Source of the DNA: Dipteris shenzhenensis
Lineage: Eukaryota > Polypodiophyta > Polypodiopsida > Gleicheniales
Reading direction: 5' to 3' (one strand)
Assembly: GCA_047967505.1 (NCBI GenBank)
Contig: CM106538.1
Length of the DNA stretch: 64,000 nucleotides
The notes under the pieces are model-generated. The model saw nothing but the letters and a program-made list of their open reading frames with translations, searched no databases and was not told the origin of the DNA. Each line of letters opens with the position of its first letter. Position 1 is the stretch's first letter. Position numbers and translations under genes: made by a program. Positions 45,101 through 55,339 of this stretch are shown here, piece after piece.

Positions 45101-48100
45101 CACTTGCACTAGTTTTCAACAATTGGTATTAGAAAAGCAATGATGGAGACCTCACGCGAAGGTTCTAATGGCTCGAATTTCCTTGCGCGGCAACTTGGGG
45201 TTCCGTTGTATCTCATGGAGAAAGGATTGTGGTCGAAAGTTGTGGGAACTTAGAAGAAACTTGGGGGGAATGATTCGACAGAAAATATTGTAGAGTGGAA
45301 GACCAAGAATGAAAGGGTGCGATGGACTCTTCGGAGAGCACTTGGAAGTCAAAGCTTGCCAATGAAAATTGGGTGGCCATAGAAACATTGTTTGGGTCAC
45401 GCTTGAAGTTTACGACCAAGTTGCAGTGAAATTAGTCTCAACAAGATGATAGCTACTTTATTTGATGAGGAGTATTGGCAATTCTTGTACCATATGAAGG
45501 TGCATAAAGAAGTCTGGTGGAAAGAAGAAGAGAGAATACTCAATTGACGTGTGGATACTATGGTAAAGGCGGCCATGTTGCAAAGTTTTGCTATATGAAA
45601 GCGTACAACACTCAAAGGAAGAACGAAAAAGTTTGTGCTATTGAAGAAACACTACGAACCAATGAGTTCGCTTGGAATGGCAGTAGTAGATGAGAGTTTG
45701 AATGAGGAGGACATTTAGGCCTTCTAAAATTTCGTCAGTGTTGCTTGATTTCTTGGTCTTACCTTGTGTGGCTGACCTCAGCTTTGTGTGGGAAAATTCT
45801 CATTTCATGTTTTGCCCTGTGTGGGTGGTGTGCTCAAGCTCTTGTTGAGGTGCTTCTTGTGAGAGTTATTTTCTTGAATTTTTACCTTGTCTTCTTCTCT
45901 GATCAAGGGAGATCGTTGGATAATTATAATCAAAGATTAAGGGTTGTAGGGGGGAGTAAATTTTAGAATTGGCTTTTGATGCATCGTTTTAGCCATGTGA
46001 TGTGGTTACTACATGAGGCGCTAATGCACATGGGTTGTAACCAATTGGCTATGGGTTTCACCAGAAATTGTGTCTTATTTCTCAAGCAGTAGCCAACGTG
46101 TGCATATATGCGTAGAGGAGTTCTACAAAGTTATTATGTTGCTTGTCTAGATTACAGCTTTTCTAGTCTCTCTTGTTCTTTGAGAGATGAGGCTTTTCTT
46201 CATGAGATTATTTTGCATTAGATCGATGGTAATGTCTTTATCTGAGCAACAACCCCAGTAGGGGTGCCTCCTATGTTCTTTACAATTAGACAGCTTTTCC
46301 TTCTTATTGAGACAATTATGTTGCTCTTTCCTTTTTTTCATATACGTTTAATTATGGGAGTAATCGAGTGAGAGAGAGAGAGTTGCAACACTTGTACCAA
46401 TTTCCAACAAAAGCTATCAATAAAATCGGTTAATTTAAATAGAACAGTTGCACATTGCAATGATGCTTTTGTTGAATTCTGGATCTTTGCAACAGTTCTT
46501 TGTTCTAATTTGCTTGTTTAAATGGATCTTGTAGGTGGAATTGACCATGTGCGGGTGCATCCTAAGTTCCTCCACTCAAATGCTACGAGCCACAAGTGGG
46601 CCCTCGGTGGTAGCAATTTTCTCAATCATGTCTCAGATTTTGATATGCAAACTCTTTGTAATGGAATATGGAGATACGTTTACAAGTTAGCCTTTTTGAC
46701 AATAAATGGGCTCTAAAGGGATGAGATTCAAAAATAAGGCTAGAGGGATCATTGAAATAAATCAGGATTTTGTAGCTGCATGATTTAACCTTTTCAATGC
46801 TAAGTGTTGATGTCCACTATTTTCCCTTTGGATGTTCACTTCTTCATGTACTTATATACTTAAGAGATATGAAAGCATTGTAGTGCTGTAGGTAGTGCAT
46901 GGTCTACGTGTATGTGTGAGATAGCCTCACAAGCAATGCTCAGTTTGTTTCGTAGTCTTGAGTAGAACATAACATGTCTTTATAAAATGCCATTAGATAT
47001 TTCACATATTGTTATCTTTCTTTGCAGCTGTTGCTGAGCTTTTGGACAATGCTTTGGATGAGGTGATTGTATTCTGAGACAATTTGCATGTTTTTGTGGT
47101 CTAAAATGTACGAATTGTTTAATCGCATTACATGATCTATCCCACTGACATGTATGGACGGTGGATGATTTAGGTCGTAAATGGAGCGACCTTTGTAAAT
47201 ATCAATATGATAAGGAATCTGCAAACTGGAGGACCTTTATTATTGATTGAAGGTACTGTGTTGATGCTTTTCAACTTATTTCATGTAGCTCCATGATCAT
47301 GAACACTACAATTCAACTCAGAATGCTACTGTTATAGTTAATAGAACAAGTTTCTTTAGTCTTTAATATTTTCACCATGTGCTGTTTCCAACAGTGACAC
47401 AATGCCTTGCATAAAATATTATGCCAGTGTGCAAATCGTCCCATGTGTACTACAGGAGGATTCCTGATCTTCTTTCCTGTGAGAAGCATCCCGTGAGAAG
47501 CATCCCAAACAGATAATTGTAGATATGGTTCATTCTCCCATAGAGAGTAAAACACCAGTTAGGAGTGTTCCCAAGTAAATCCTAAAACAGGAAAACACCT
47601 GCTCTATTCTCAGTTTAGTAGAGTCAAGTATCCCTTGTTATTTTGGCTCCAGTGTGAAGATCCATTCTTAGTATCAAGAACAAGGTTCAAGGCTGATTGG
47701 TAAAGGTCCAAGGCTGTGGAAGAGCCTGATTCTTTTCAAGTGAAGACCTCTTTTCTTCCATAATCTAAGCATTAAAGCCTGCAGTGGAAACATCAAGGCC
47801 ATTCCATAGAGGTGTTTTGCTCTAGTGGGTGCACACCAAGATTAAAACATGAAGAAATGCAGTATATAGTAGGATTTGATCAGCAGTTTGGCCTTGTTGG
47901 GTGCCACCCTAAGTTAGAAGGCTACGGTTGGTGAAGGGTGATCTCTTTGTATGGTCGGTGTAGAGGAATTTGTTTTTTTGTTCATATTTTGGACTGATTC
48001 TTTACTTTCCTCAGGTAAGTTCAGCTCACACGTAATTGTAATGTATTTTATTTGGATCATGTGGTTTGTAGATGATGGTGGTGGAATGAGCCCTGATCGC

Positions 48101-51100
48101 ATGCGCCAATGTATGTCACTTGGGTACTCTGCCAAGAGCAAGAGTGCCAACACAATTGGCCAATGTATGCTCTCCTTTATCTAGATCTCGGTCTTTCTTT
48201 TGTCTGCAGCTTGGTGCTTTATTGCTTGTGGTTTTCTATATTTTTGTGTGTTTTTTCATGGTTCTTTCAAGTATGAATAATTTAACTTGTCATTTTAGTT
48301 GTGGATTGACAGATGGAAATGGTTTTAAGACAAGCACCATGCGTCTTGGAGCTGATGTCATTGTTTTTTCACGATGTCCTGCACGGGACGGTGGCAGGTA
48401 AATGGCCTTGAGAGATTTACCAGAATGGCATAAGTTATTTTTACTCTTCCTGCTCAGCAACATTACCATAGCAGATGCGTTTATTGTTCCTAGCACCATT
48501 TCCATTTCTGATTTTATAGTCATCCCCATGTATCAAAGAGTCGTCAAATATGTCTCCTTGAAGGAACACCAACTGTCTTGTCAGTTCCTTCCACACTAGT
48601 TGTTATATATATGGAACATCTTTTGAATGTTGTGCCATGGCTTCTCTCTCTTCATGTATTGCTTCCTCCACTTCATGGCTACTATGGGAGTACCTTTAAA
48701 CATTTATTGTGGGTTACTTGTTATGTGTGTGCTGAATTCAGCAAGTGGCCAAGGTGAATTCTCAACCAAAAAAACATCGATGCTGTCATCTATGGTGCAA
48801 GGCTTCTTTATTTGGAAAAGGATTACTACTCCTTGTGCATGTAATGCCTACGATATTTGCTAGAAAACATGATTTTGTTCTAGGTTCTTGCATTTGAAGT
48901 TAATATACTCTTTTTGAAATGGTGGATGCTTTACTATCAATCATTTCATGTGTGTCAGTGGTATTTGGGCTAGCAGACTGCTGGCAAGGATCGTCACTCA
49001 CATTTGTACAGAGCAATGATCACTCCTAATCATTGTAACATGCAAAGGTAATGAGATCGTGTAATCACAGTGAGACCTTCTTGAAACCTTTAGCGAGGAA
49101 TCAACGTCATGCACTATAGAGAGAGAAAGGAGATAAAGGTAAAGAGAGAATGGAGTTGACAACCGATTGGGTCCCTGTACCCACTGAGGGTCCCCTCCCC
49201 CAATCAAGGGAGAATTTTCTTTATACTTGGAGACAATCTTTGAGAGAGCACGAAAACGCGCTTCTGAAGAGTACACTGTGCACACATATTGCAGACCCGA
49301 AGACCTGAGAGGCAACGCCGACCAAAACCAAGACCTTGATGCTGTCCACAGTGACAATGTAGGACACTTCTACAAGGCAAGGAAGAGGCTTGTGCTGTCC
49401 ACTAGGATGCAGGGTTACTGTATGAGTGAGAGTGAAAGTTGGGAGTAATAGATTCTAAAGAGAGCTGAGAGATGACTGAAATATAGAGCTGAAAAGTGAG
49501 CTGTGCAAAATTGTAAAGAAAGGTGTAAAGAGCCGCTGAAAGAGTACCCTGAGACCCCCTTTCTATGGCTGGTCCCTTGGTCCCATAACTTGGCCCCATA
49601 AAAGGTGGCCTAGGGAGGGGTGCAGGATAGCCTATAAAGGCAACCCTTCCCTTGCCATTTTTCCAGCCCTGAGGGGGCCCAAAAGGGATCCTATCTTAAG
49701 CTGGACCTAAACCTAACTCTAAAAGATGGAAACATTGGGTACTAATGATCCTATTAAGGAACTATTATGTACTTTTCGATGTAGCCAATGTGTCACATTG
49801 CACCCAAGTGCAGGGGTGCATGTGACAATCACAGATGTATATAATCGAAAGAGCACAAGTTGGGCTGAGAGAACTAAGTGCTGTTTTGGGAAGCATGGTA
49901 GCATTATGCATGGAATGAAAGAATAAACTTTTCCTCCAAAGCGTTGAGTTTTTTCAAATAAAGTTTTTGTATGCCTCTAAAGTAAAAAGAATATAACACT
50001 ATAATAATACTTCCAGTTTGTGAAAACAAATAAAACCATTGGAAAAAGTAAGCTTGGATAAATAAGCTTCAAGTGAAACAAAACTATCCTCAACTGTTTT
50101 GGGAAGCATGGTAGCATTATACATGGAATGAAAGATTAAACTTTTCCTCCAAAGCGTACGAGTTTTTTTAAATAAAGTTTTTGTATGCCTCTAAAGTAAA
50201 AAGAATATAACATTATAATAATACTTCCAGTTTGTGAAAACAAATAAAACCATTGGAAAGAGTAAGCTTGGATAAATAAGCTTCAAGTGAAACAAAACTA
50301 TCCTCCCTGTGAATAAAACTATCATTCCTGTCAACTGATTAATGATGCTACATTTTCTGGATAAAATAAAAGCTTATTGAATGCACTATCGTGCAAAAAA
50401 GACATGTACTGAAGAGTTGCAATACGTAGCTTTTGCAGATCTTTTGATCATAGGATGTTTTTAGTGTGAATACATTATTCAAAGCTATGATTTACTTCTG
50501 GCTTGCTGTTTATGCTCTTACATAAGACATGATATTTTATTCAACTATTAAAGAAAGCCTCGAAAAGCTTATCTCAAGACTGAGAATATACTCCATAGGA
50601 CTCAACCCAATCATGAGAAATCAACAAGTACAACAGGGGGGAGAATCAAGAGTGGTGAGTCTTGCCATTGACCAATTTCAAGAAATATCCAATAAGGGGA
50701 GTTATGCCACCCTCACTGAACTCGAAAAAGACACTCTCCAAGGAAAGTCCAATGCTTTGTTTGGGTGGCTGAAGAGTTTCAAGTGTATATCATCGCCTAT
50801 CCTCTTGGCAGATGGTTGTATACAATGGGCACATGAGATCCTTTAGAGAAAGATGCTAGGCGTAGATTTGATACAGGAGTGAGGATGAACACGTTGCAAT
50901 GGGAGTATGTATAATGGCAATAAACATGGTAAAACCTAGTAGTGTATTGAGAATTTATAGTTGCAAGCTTTGGCTCAAGGAACATTGTGGAAGCCCAAAA
51001 GGAAGTGAATCATTGTCGAGAGTTGATTTAAATTGATTGTAAAAGCTGATGTCCAGTCTTAGTGCAAGCCAAGGGACAATGTGGAATGTGAATGACAATG

Positions 51101-53798
51101 TTGTCACACTCACATTGAACATTGAAGATGTTCCTATCATGCATAGCCATGCACTCACAACTATGGCTCAATGTTGAGTAATCAAACAAAGAATGAAATC
51201 TTTCCTTTCTTGTCTAGTGAGCAGGGATGTCTCTTGAGTGGTGCCCTGATTATTCTAGTGAGGATCGTTGCTAGGGTGAGGCTTTTTGGAAGATTGAAGA
51301 ATCCTTTTGCAATTTTGGAAAATGTAGCCTTTGCTTTAGCAGAATTTGTTGGAGGAGAATGGGGGAATTTTTTGCAAAAGCCTTGGTCCGAAGTCATAAG
51401 TTTATGGTCAATTTGCTTTGGTCTTAGCTCCATAAAAACAGGGCTTTTTAACCCCTCTTGGTACCTGCAACAATTTAATGAACCACACCACTGCGGCAAC
51501 CATTAACTGTTAGCTTTTTGCATGCAAAAATAATCTCTAGACTAATCCTAGTCTTTGTGGGTGTCCCCATCAAGAAAAACCAATGCTCACGCCAAACATT
51601 AGTTCACTGGTTGACCAAGGTCAACCCTCTTGACTATAATTAAGGGGCTTCCCTGACTGAAGTCAAGCCTTCTTGACTGAAGTTAAGTATCTTTGACCAA
51701 AGTCAATGCTTTGACCAATCAAAAGAATTCTTTGACCATAATTAAAATAAATAAGGAATTCTTTAACTAATGTCAAATAGAAGGTCAACTCTATATTGCA
51801 CTTGGATTATAAAAAGGATTCAAGAGAAGATGGCAAGTCAAAAAGCTTAAATATTATTATTGTCCACAAATGAAAAGTTGTGATAGAGACTATGGACAGC
51901 AGGTCCTAAGTCTGGAATGATTGAGGACTAGTCAGAATTAAATTTGGATAAGAGTTCAGCAGATTACTTGTCAAATCTCTTTTAGAGGGCCTTGAAAGAG
52001 AGCTGAATACCTTAGCATTTGACACATGACACATGGCTGTTCTGCAAGTCACAAACCAGCAATTCTTATCAAGGCAATCAAAATACACGGGGTAGTTTCA
52101 CCATCTTCTTGAGAATGGATGTTCCAGATGTTGATTCAGTTGTTTCAAAGATTAGGAAAAACAATCAAACATACCTAGTTGCAAGTCTGTCCTGCTCATG
52201 TAAAAGTCATATGTGCAATTCCAGTAGAATTTAGATTGTGATAAGTGCCCTTCTTAGCAGCTGTATTTTGGTGGGCTTTCATACTTTTGGTAAATTGAGC
52301 TGTCTTGCCCACCTGTACAGCACCAGGTTATATGTGCTGTTTGCTGCTTTCTTGTATGCAAATTTGTGTCAGTTTTTCCACAAATGAATCCTATGTTTAA
52401 TGATCTCCCCCTTAACTGTTGCAGTGCTACTCAAAGTATAGGCATGCTTTCTTATTCATTTTTGCGGGACACAGGCCAGGAGGACATTATTGTGCCCATG
52501 GTGAGAGAAGTGTGTCAGAGTATAGTGCAAATATTTCGGTTGTGGATGCATGTAATTTTCAGGTTTCTTGGTATAGCTTATTAGCCAAGGTTTGATCTTT
52601 TGAGCAGAGCTAGGAACATACAAATTTCCTTGCGCATGGAACTTTATATGATTTCAGTTTTTAAAAATCTATTGCATTGATGCTCCTCTCTTCCCAGGTT
52701 GACTATGAAGTTGAGCCTTTTGGGTTGCGCAAGCTTATACGAAGTAATGTAGATGATTGGAATTATAATATGAACACGATCAAGCAGTGGTCACCATATG
52801 ACACAGAAGTGGACCTCTTAGATCAGGTTTGTCGAACTTATGCATTGCAGTGTGAGGTTCTCTTGTATATCATGGTTACTAGACAGAAATATTGTATCAG
52901 AACTCCTCAATAAAGGAATGGGCATCTCTGCAAAGAATGCTATGTTTAGTTTTGACATAAGAGAAAGGTCAGTTTCATGCTTTCTTTGTGGTTGATGATC
53001 TGAAGCCTGGTCTCAGCATTCTTGCTGCAATATCTCTTGTAGTGATTGTCTTTATGAATCTCAATAGCTTGTAGAGTTCTGGAACCTCATGGTTGCAATC
53101 TTATGTCCTCCTCAATGTTTGCAGTTCAGAGGAATGAAGCTTCAAGGGACACGAATTGTCATATACAATCTTTGGGAGGATGATCAGGGACAGCTCGAGC
53201 TAGACTTTGAATCAGATCCTTATGTAGGTCTGCATATCTGTAAATGACAAACATTTAGCTAGCTCATACATCAAGGATTTTCCAGGGTGAATTATGCGCC
53301 TTTTGAAAGAACCGCCATGCGAGTACTCATAACATGGCCAATAATTGGGGTGAAGGTTCGAAGCAGACTTACTCCTGTTTTTTGCAGGACATACAAGTAC
53401 GAGGTGCCAACCGTGATGAGAAAAAAATATTAATGGCAGCCCGTTTCCCAAACTCTAGGCATTACTTGACCTATAGGCATTCTTTACGGGTGTGTTGATC
53501 AGAGTCCTGCATGTTTCTGATTCATTGTGTGCCTTCTTTGCAGCATGTAAGCCTGTTATGTTTCTTAACTACTGGTGCTGGTATCTTTTGTGAACAGTGA
53601 AGATGTTTTAAATGAGAAATGCTTTACTTCCTGCAGAGCTATGCATCTATTTTATACCTGCGACTCCCGCCAGGGTTTAAGATTATTTTGCGAGGGAAAG
53701 TTCTGGAGCATCACAGCTTGGTGGATGACTTGATGTTTACACAGGAATTGACATACAAACCGCAAGGTGCAGCTGATTTTACTCAAAAAGATATAAAC
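34895..53798 (+). CDS. MORC: MORC-family GHKL ATPase gene, exons 1-11 (3' part outside window)
   Basis: Eleven exons with GT..AG borders join in frame to 449 codons. Exon 1 encodes a Pro-rich N-terminus and RQFWKAGDYEG, a signature of plant MORCs. The GHKL ATP-binding fold follows: VRVHPKFLHSNATSHKWALG, the N-box ELLDNALDE (Glu166, Asn170), the G1 box DDGGGM (about 201-206), the SLGYSAKS lid region, and YGNGFK (232-237). S5-fold blocks include IGMLSYSFLRDTGQEDIIVP, GTRIVIYNLWEDD, RHYLTYRHSLRSYASILYL and FKIILRGK. Plant MORCs are nuclear ATPases that compact chromatin and support transposon silencing and defence signalling. Sequence blocks such as the RDEKK and YRHSLR segments suggest the MORC4/5/7 side of the family; the subclade is inference. 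The rest of S5 and the coiled coil are not seen by 64000. Confidence 0.93.
36463..36625. repeat. Tandem duplication, about 78-bp unit
   Basis: CATTAAACTCYAAAAAATTG through GTCCAACATG(T/A)ATGTTTTGCC occurs twice back to back with about four differences. Confidence 0.9.
36780..37000. repeat. Nested tandem repeat (units of about 48 and 110 bp)
   Basis: AGCAAAGGATGAGTGCGGAT plus the following TGATGTAGCAATGCCGCCAG occurs three times, twice directly adjacent. The longer unit ending GGATGCTAGATATTA occurs twice. Confidence 0.92.
38600..40560 (-). pseudogene. LINE reverse transcriptase relic with a repeated RT segment
   Basis: The minus strand reads DIGVKQGCPLSPALSALFVD and ARYALLMLIYIDDVVFVATN (39420-39270), the RT blocks with an intact IDD version of the active site, then SLQAHLDALRDLYRHSRMQV. 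Further down, 38990-38620 gives TGLPRIYWEIMETIHKRFL and PYPILLAETSLIPIEGEAL, a C-terminal region typical of LINEs in mosses, ferns and lycophytes. The RT part is present three times: a diverged copy (about 39240-39655) and two near-identical tandem copies of about 397 bp (39687-40083, 40084-40480). Each includes a FIDFxKAFDT-type block on the minus strand. It lies antisense to MORC in intron 1. Confidence 0.75.
39687..40480. repeat. Two tandem 397-bp copies of an RT segment
   Basis: Both copies start near GAAGAATACATCATCATCTC and end GGCTCTTTATGTTGCAGCCC. They differ at roughly 15-20 positions by eye. Confidence 0.88.
40890..41090. repeat. Short tandem repeats (GAGGTCCYCTAC units)
   Basis: The phrase (C)CCTACCCTTGAGGT(C/T)CCCTAC followed by AAAAAGTAGAGACTC recurs four to six times in variant forms. 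Confidence 0.65.
41311..41340. repeat. (TG)n microsatellite
   Basis: About 15 TG units. Confidence 0.95.
41345..41640 (+). pseudogene. LINE-type C-terminal zinc-binding fragment
   Basis: The plus strand reads CCICTICERHEVESEEHFAF then KCPVYFEIRGRYH, a C..C...E..HF...CP.Y..IR pattern typical of the C-terminal zinc-binding part of some LINE proteins. After a TGA the frame continues LFKDGLRLLSRLPSYPEQG. It is on the opposite strand to the neighbouring RT relic, so it belongs to another insertion. Confidence 0.5.
41640..43490. other. MORC intron 1, middle part; no gene
   Basis: Includes a (TC)n-rich tract at 42130-42210, a short direct duplication at 42708-42765 (CACATAGTCTTTTGAAG(G/A)TG), and T-rich stretches. 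No transposon domain was recognised. Confidence 0.5.
43496..45121 (+). repeat. Left LTR, enlarged by a tandem array
   Basis: The first 430 bases and the last 130 match the right LTR. The middle holds the three-copy array. Confidence 0.65.
43930..44985. repeat. Three tandem units of about 380-410 bp inside the left LTR
   Basis: Each unit has GTG(C/T)TGA(T/C)AGAAAC(C/T)TAGTACG near its start (43939, 44316, 44737), then TTTGTATAAATGG, GGTCTACACCCA, GTGAGATTGAAA and GAGTTTGGGAATG. Units 1 and 2 carry the palindrome TGACGTCA (44053-44060, 44428-44435); in unit 3 it is mutated. Confidence 0.88.
45914..46409 (+). repeat. Right LTR (about 496 bp)
   Basis: Starts (C)GTTGGATAATTATAATCAAA and ends TTTCCAACA. 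Ordered similarity with the left LTR includes CCAATTGGCT, CAACGTGTGCATA and GAGAGATGAGGCTTTTCTTC. Confidence 0.65.
46535..46609 (+). CDS. MORC: MORC exon 2
   Basis: Acceptor CTTGTAG, donor GGTG|GTAGCA. Encodes GIDHVRVHPKFLHSNATSHK and WALG, the start of the ATPase domain. It follows an 11.2-kb intron. Confidence 0.93.
47028..47062 (+). CDS. MORC: MORC exon 3 (N-box)
   Basis: A 35-base micro-exon, acceptor TTTGCAG, donor GAG|GTGATT. Encodes AVAELLDNALDE with the catalytic Glu and the Mg-binding Asn of GHKL ATPases. Confidence 0.93.
47174..47252 (+). CDS. MORC: MORC exon 4
   Basis: Acceptor GATTTAG, donor GAAG|GTACTG. Encodes VVNGATFVNINMIRNLQTGG and PLLLIE, leading into the G1 box. Confidence 0.92.
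48072..48164 (+). CDS. MORC: MORC exon 5 (G1 box)
   Basis: Acceptor TTTGTAG, donor CAAT|GTATGC. Encodes DDGGGMSPDRMRQCMSLGYS and AKSKSANTIGQ, the ATP-contacting loop and lid. Confidence 0.93.
48313..48397 (+). CDS. MORC: MORC exon 6
   Basis: Acceptor TTGACAG, donor GCAG|GTAAAT. Encodes YGNGFKTSTMRLGADVIVFS and RCPARDGG, the glycine-rich lid motif and following strand. Confidence 0.93.
49883..50305. repeat. Tandem duplication, about 211-bp unit
   Basis: GTTTTGGGAAGCATGGTAGC through AGTGAAACAAAACTATCCTC occurs twice back to back with only a handful of differences, a recent event. Confidence 0.92.
51600..51790. repeat. Degenerate TTGAC(C/T) cluster
   Basis: Roughly six plus-strand TTGACC/TTGACT hexamers plus several GGTCAA/AGTCAA occur within 190 bases, built from degenerate units like TTGACCAAAGTCAA. 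Confidence 0.75.
52425..52500 (+). CDS. MORC: MORC exon 7
   Basis: Acceptor GTTGCAG, donor CATG|GTGAGA. Encodes SATQSIGMLSYSFLRDTGQE and DIIVPM. It follows a 4-kb intron. Confidence 0.92.
52698..52826 (+). CDS. MORC: MORC exon 8
   Basis: Acceptor TTCCCAG, donor TCAG|GTTTGT. Encodes VDYEVEPFGLRKLIRSNVDD through WSPYDTEVDLLDQ, the linker between the ATPase and S5 folds. Confidence 0.92.
53125..53223 (+). CDS. MORC: MORC exon 9
   Basis: Acceptor TTTGCAG, donor TTAT|GTAGGT. Encodes FRGMKLQGTRIVIYNLWEDD and GQLELDFESDPY, an S5 strand block. Confidence 0.92.
53388..53489 (+). CDS. MORC: MORC exon 10
   Basis: Acceptor TTTGCAG, donor ACGG|GTGTGT. Encodes DIQVRGANRDEKKILMAARF and PNSRHYLTYRHSLR. 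Confidence 0.92.
53637..53798 (+). CDS. MORC: MORC exon 11 (last exon seen)
   Basis: Acceptor CCTGCAG, donor AAAC|GTAAGC. Encodes SYASILYLRLPPGFKIILRG, then KVLEHHSLVDDLMFTQELTY. The good donor shows that the gene continues downstream. Confidence 0.92.
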
Positions 53799-55330
53799 GT
53801 AAGCTACCTGAAAGTTGCATTTCTGATGCCAATTCCAACACTTGCATTTGTTGTACTCTTTTATCTCTGCCTTCTCAATTTATTCATGTTGGTCAAGCCA
53901 CATGATCATGTTTGTATATATTATACTGCCTGCTAGTGTCTTCTCTTAAAGGCTTGCGGCTTCGATAGCCTAAGGATTCTTGTTGGTGTCTATCAACGCC
54001 ACCTAAACTTTTGCTTCAAATAAAGTAGGCGAGTATCGTGATAGAGAAAGTTGGATATCAACTACTCACAGCTTTTTGATGAGCCAAAACTAAGTAGCTA
54101 ACTACAAAGGGTATACACTCCTGTAGTTGTGAGTAATTAATGGAAGATAAATTCTTGTGAGTGATATGGGGAGTAAACTTCACAAGAGAACGTGCATCAA
54201 GGAAGGAGTGGCAGAGAATAGAGGTATGAATTGATGAACTCTTTCTAATCACTCTAGATGCACTCACAAAGAGAGCCTCATTGCTCGAGCGGGGCTTTGG
54301 ACCTCGATGTGGCCTCCCTTGGGAATGGCTCCTGGTGTTGCTTGCCCTCCAAGTAAGCCCTGCAGATGTAGGAATAGGGTTGGTCATCTCCCCACCTGTG
54401 AGCCCCCATATGAGGAGTGCAGGGGGGGAGGGGTTGGACCATAGATTGATAGGATGGGTCATGGGGCTGCCACATGGGCTGCCATGTGGGCAGTAGAGAG
54501 AGAGTGGAAATACCTGGAAGATCAGGGCCACCATGGTGTGCAAAAGTGGTGCAGGAGTGCCACAGGGCTGTCCATGGATGGAAAGGACAGGCATGTGCAG
54601 GGAGACCAGCAAGAAACGACTGCGTGGACAGGCAGGATGACCTTATCCAGGATATGGAGCAATATGGACTCCAGTACAGATTGTTTAGAGGCTGCTTGGG
54701 ACCTGGAACAAGGCTGAAGGCGCTGTGTGTCGGCATTTTGGAGGGCCTATGGGCCTGGAAATCAGGCTGGATTATGGGCGGGCCTGCCTGGGGCAGCCTG
54801 CCAGTTGGCCAGGCAGGGCCATCCAAAGTTTGGAAGTATGCTGCCAAAGGCGGGCTTTATAGGCTGCTGGAAAAGTCGGCTGATTTGGCCTGTTTGAATC
54901 GGCTGGCAGGGGCAGAAAAGTTGGCTGATTTGAAGGGGCAACCAGCCCCTATAAAAGTGGGTCATTTGGGCTCCTTTGGCATCACTTGGAGCAGCCCTCA
55001 GACAGCAGCAGTTAGGGCTTCCTTGGGCCTATACTTAGGAGGTGAAGGAGATGTAGAGGAGCTGCAGACTAATCTTGAGGTGTTGCTTGCCTAGGCTGGC
55101 TACTCGGACAACAAGGTGGAAGGGATCACTTGACAGGGAGTCTACATAAACTCAGAGAAGCACGCGGGCTCGGAGATCTAGAGGTGCCATGCATATAGTA
55201 GGAGGACATTTTGGTAATGTACTGTGTCCAGTTTGTGGACAGATAGAAATATATGTGTTGCTTCTATATTTGTCTTGGATGCATTGTCTATTTTGGCTTG
55301 TACACGCACATGAATGGTTGTGAAGTGCAC
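53799..55330. other. MORC intron 11, first part: possible GC-rich LTR, no exon
   Basis: No further MORC exon is found. From 54280 to 55100 base composition is clearly richer in GC than the flanks, with overlapping meaningless frames on both strands and TATAAAA at 54950-54956 followed by CAG-rich sequence. This is LTR-like, but no second copy lies in the window. Confidence 0.4.
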
Positions 55331-55339
55331 ACACTATAT

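Larger units (their letters stand above)
43496..46409 (+). mobile_element. Internally deleted LTR retrotransposon (Copia-like) in MORC intron 1
   Basis: The left LTR is 43496-45121 (starts TGTTGGATAG, ends TTTTCAACA). A primer-binding-like TTGGTATTAGA is at 45123. A short internal region includes a gag zinc-knuckle-like CGYYGKGGHVAKFC with the second Cys lost (45547-45595). A purine tract AAGGGAGAT (45905-45913) precedes the right LTR at about 45914-46409. No RT or integrase remains. The LTRs share ordered similarity at both ends, but the left one is about 1.1 kb longer because of an internal repeat array. No target duplication was found, so the outer edges may be off by a few bases. Confidence 0.7.
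48398..52424. other. MORC intron 6; no gene
   Basis: Four kilobases without recognisable exons. At 49080-49700 a stretch with TATAAAGG (49635) looks LTR-like but has no partner here. A 211-bp tandem duplication and a TTGAC-rich segment are listed separately. Confidence 0.5.

Noticed and set aside
54058-55094. Overlapping frames of 184-206 codons on both strands
   Set aside because: No domain is recognisable and frames are open on both strands because the segment is GC-rich; more likely LTR or other repeat DNA.
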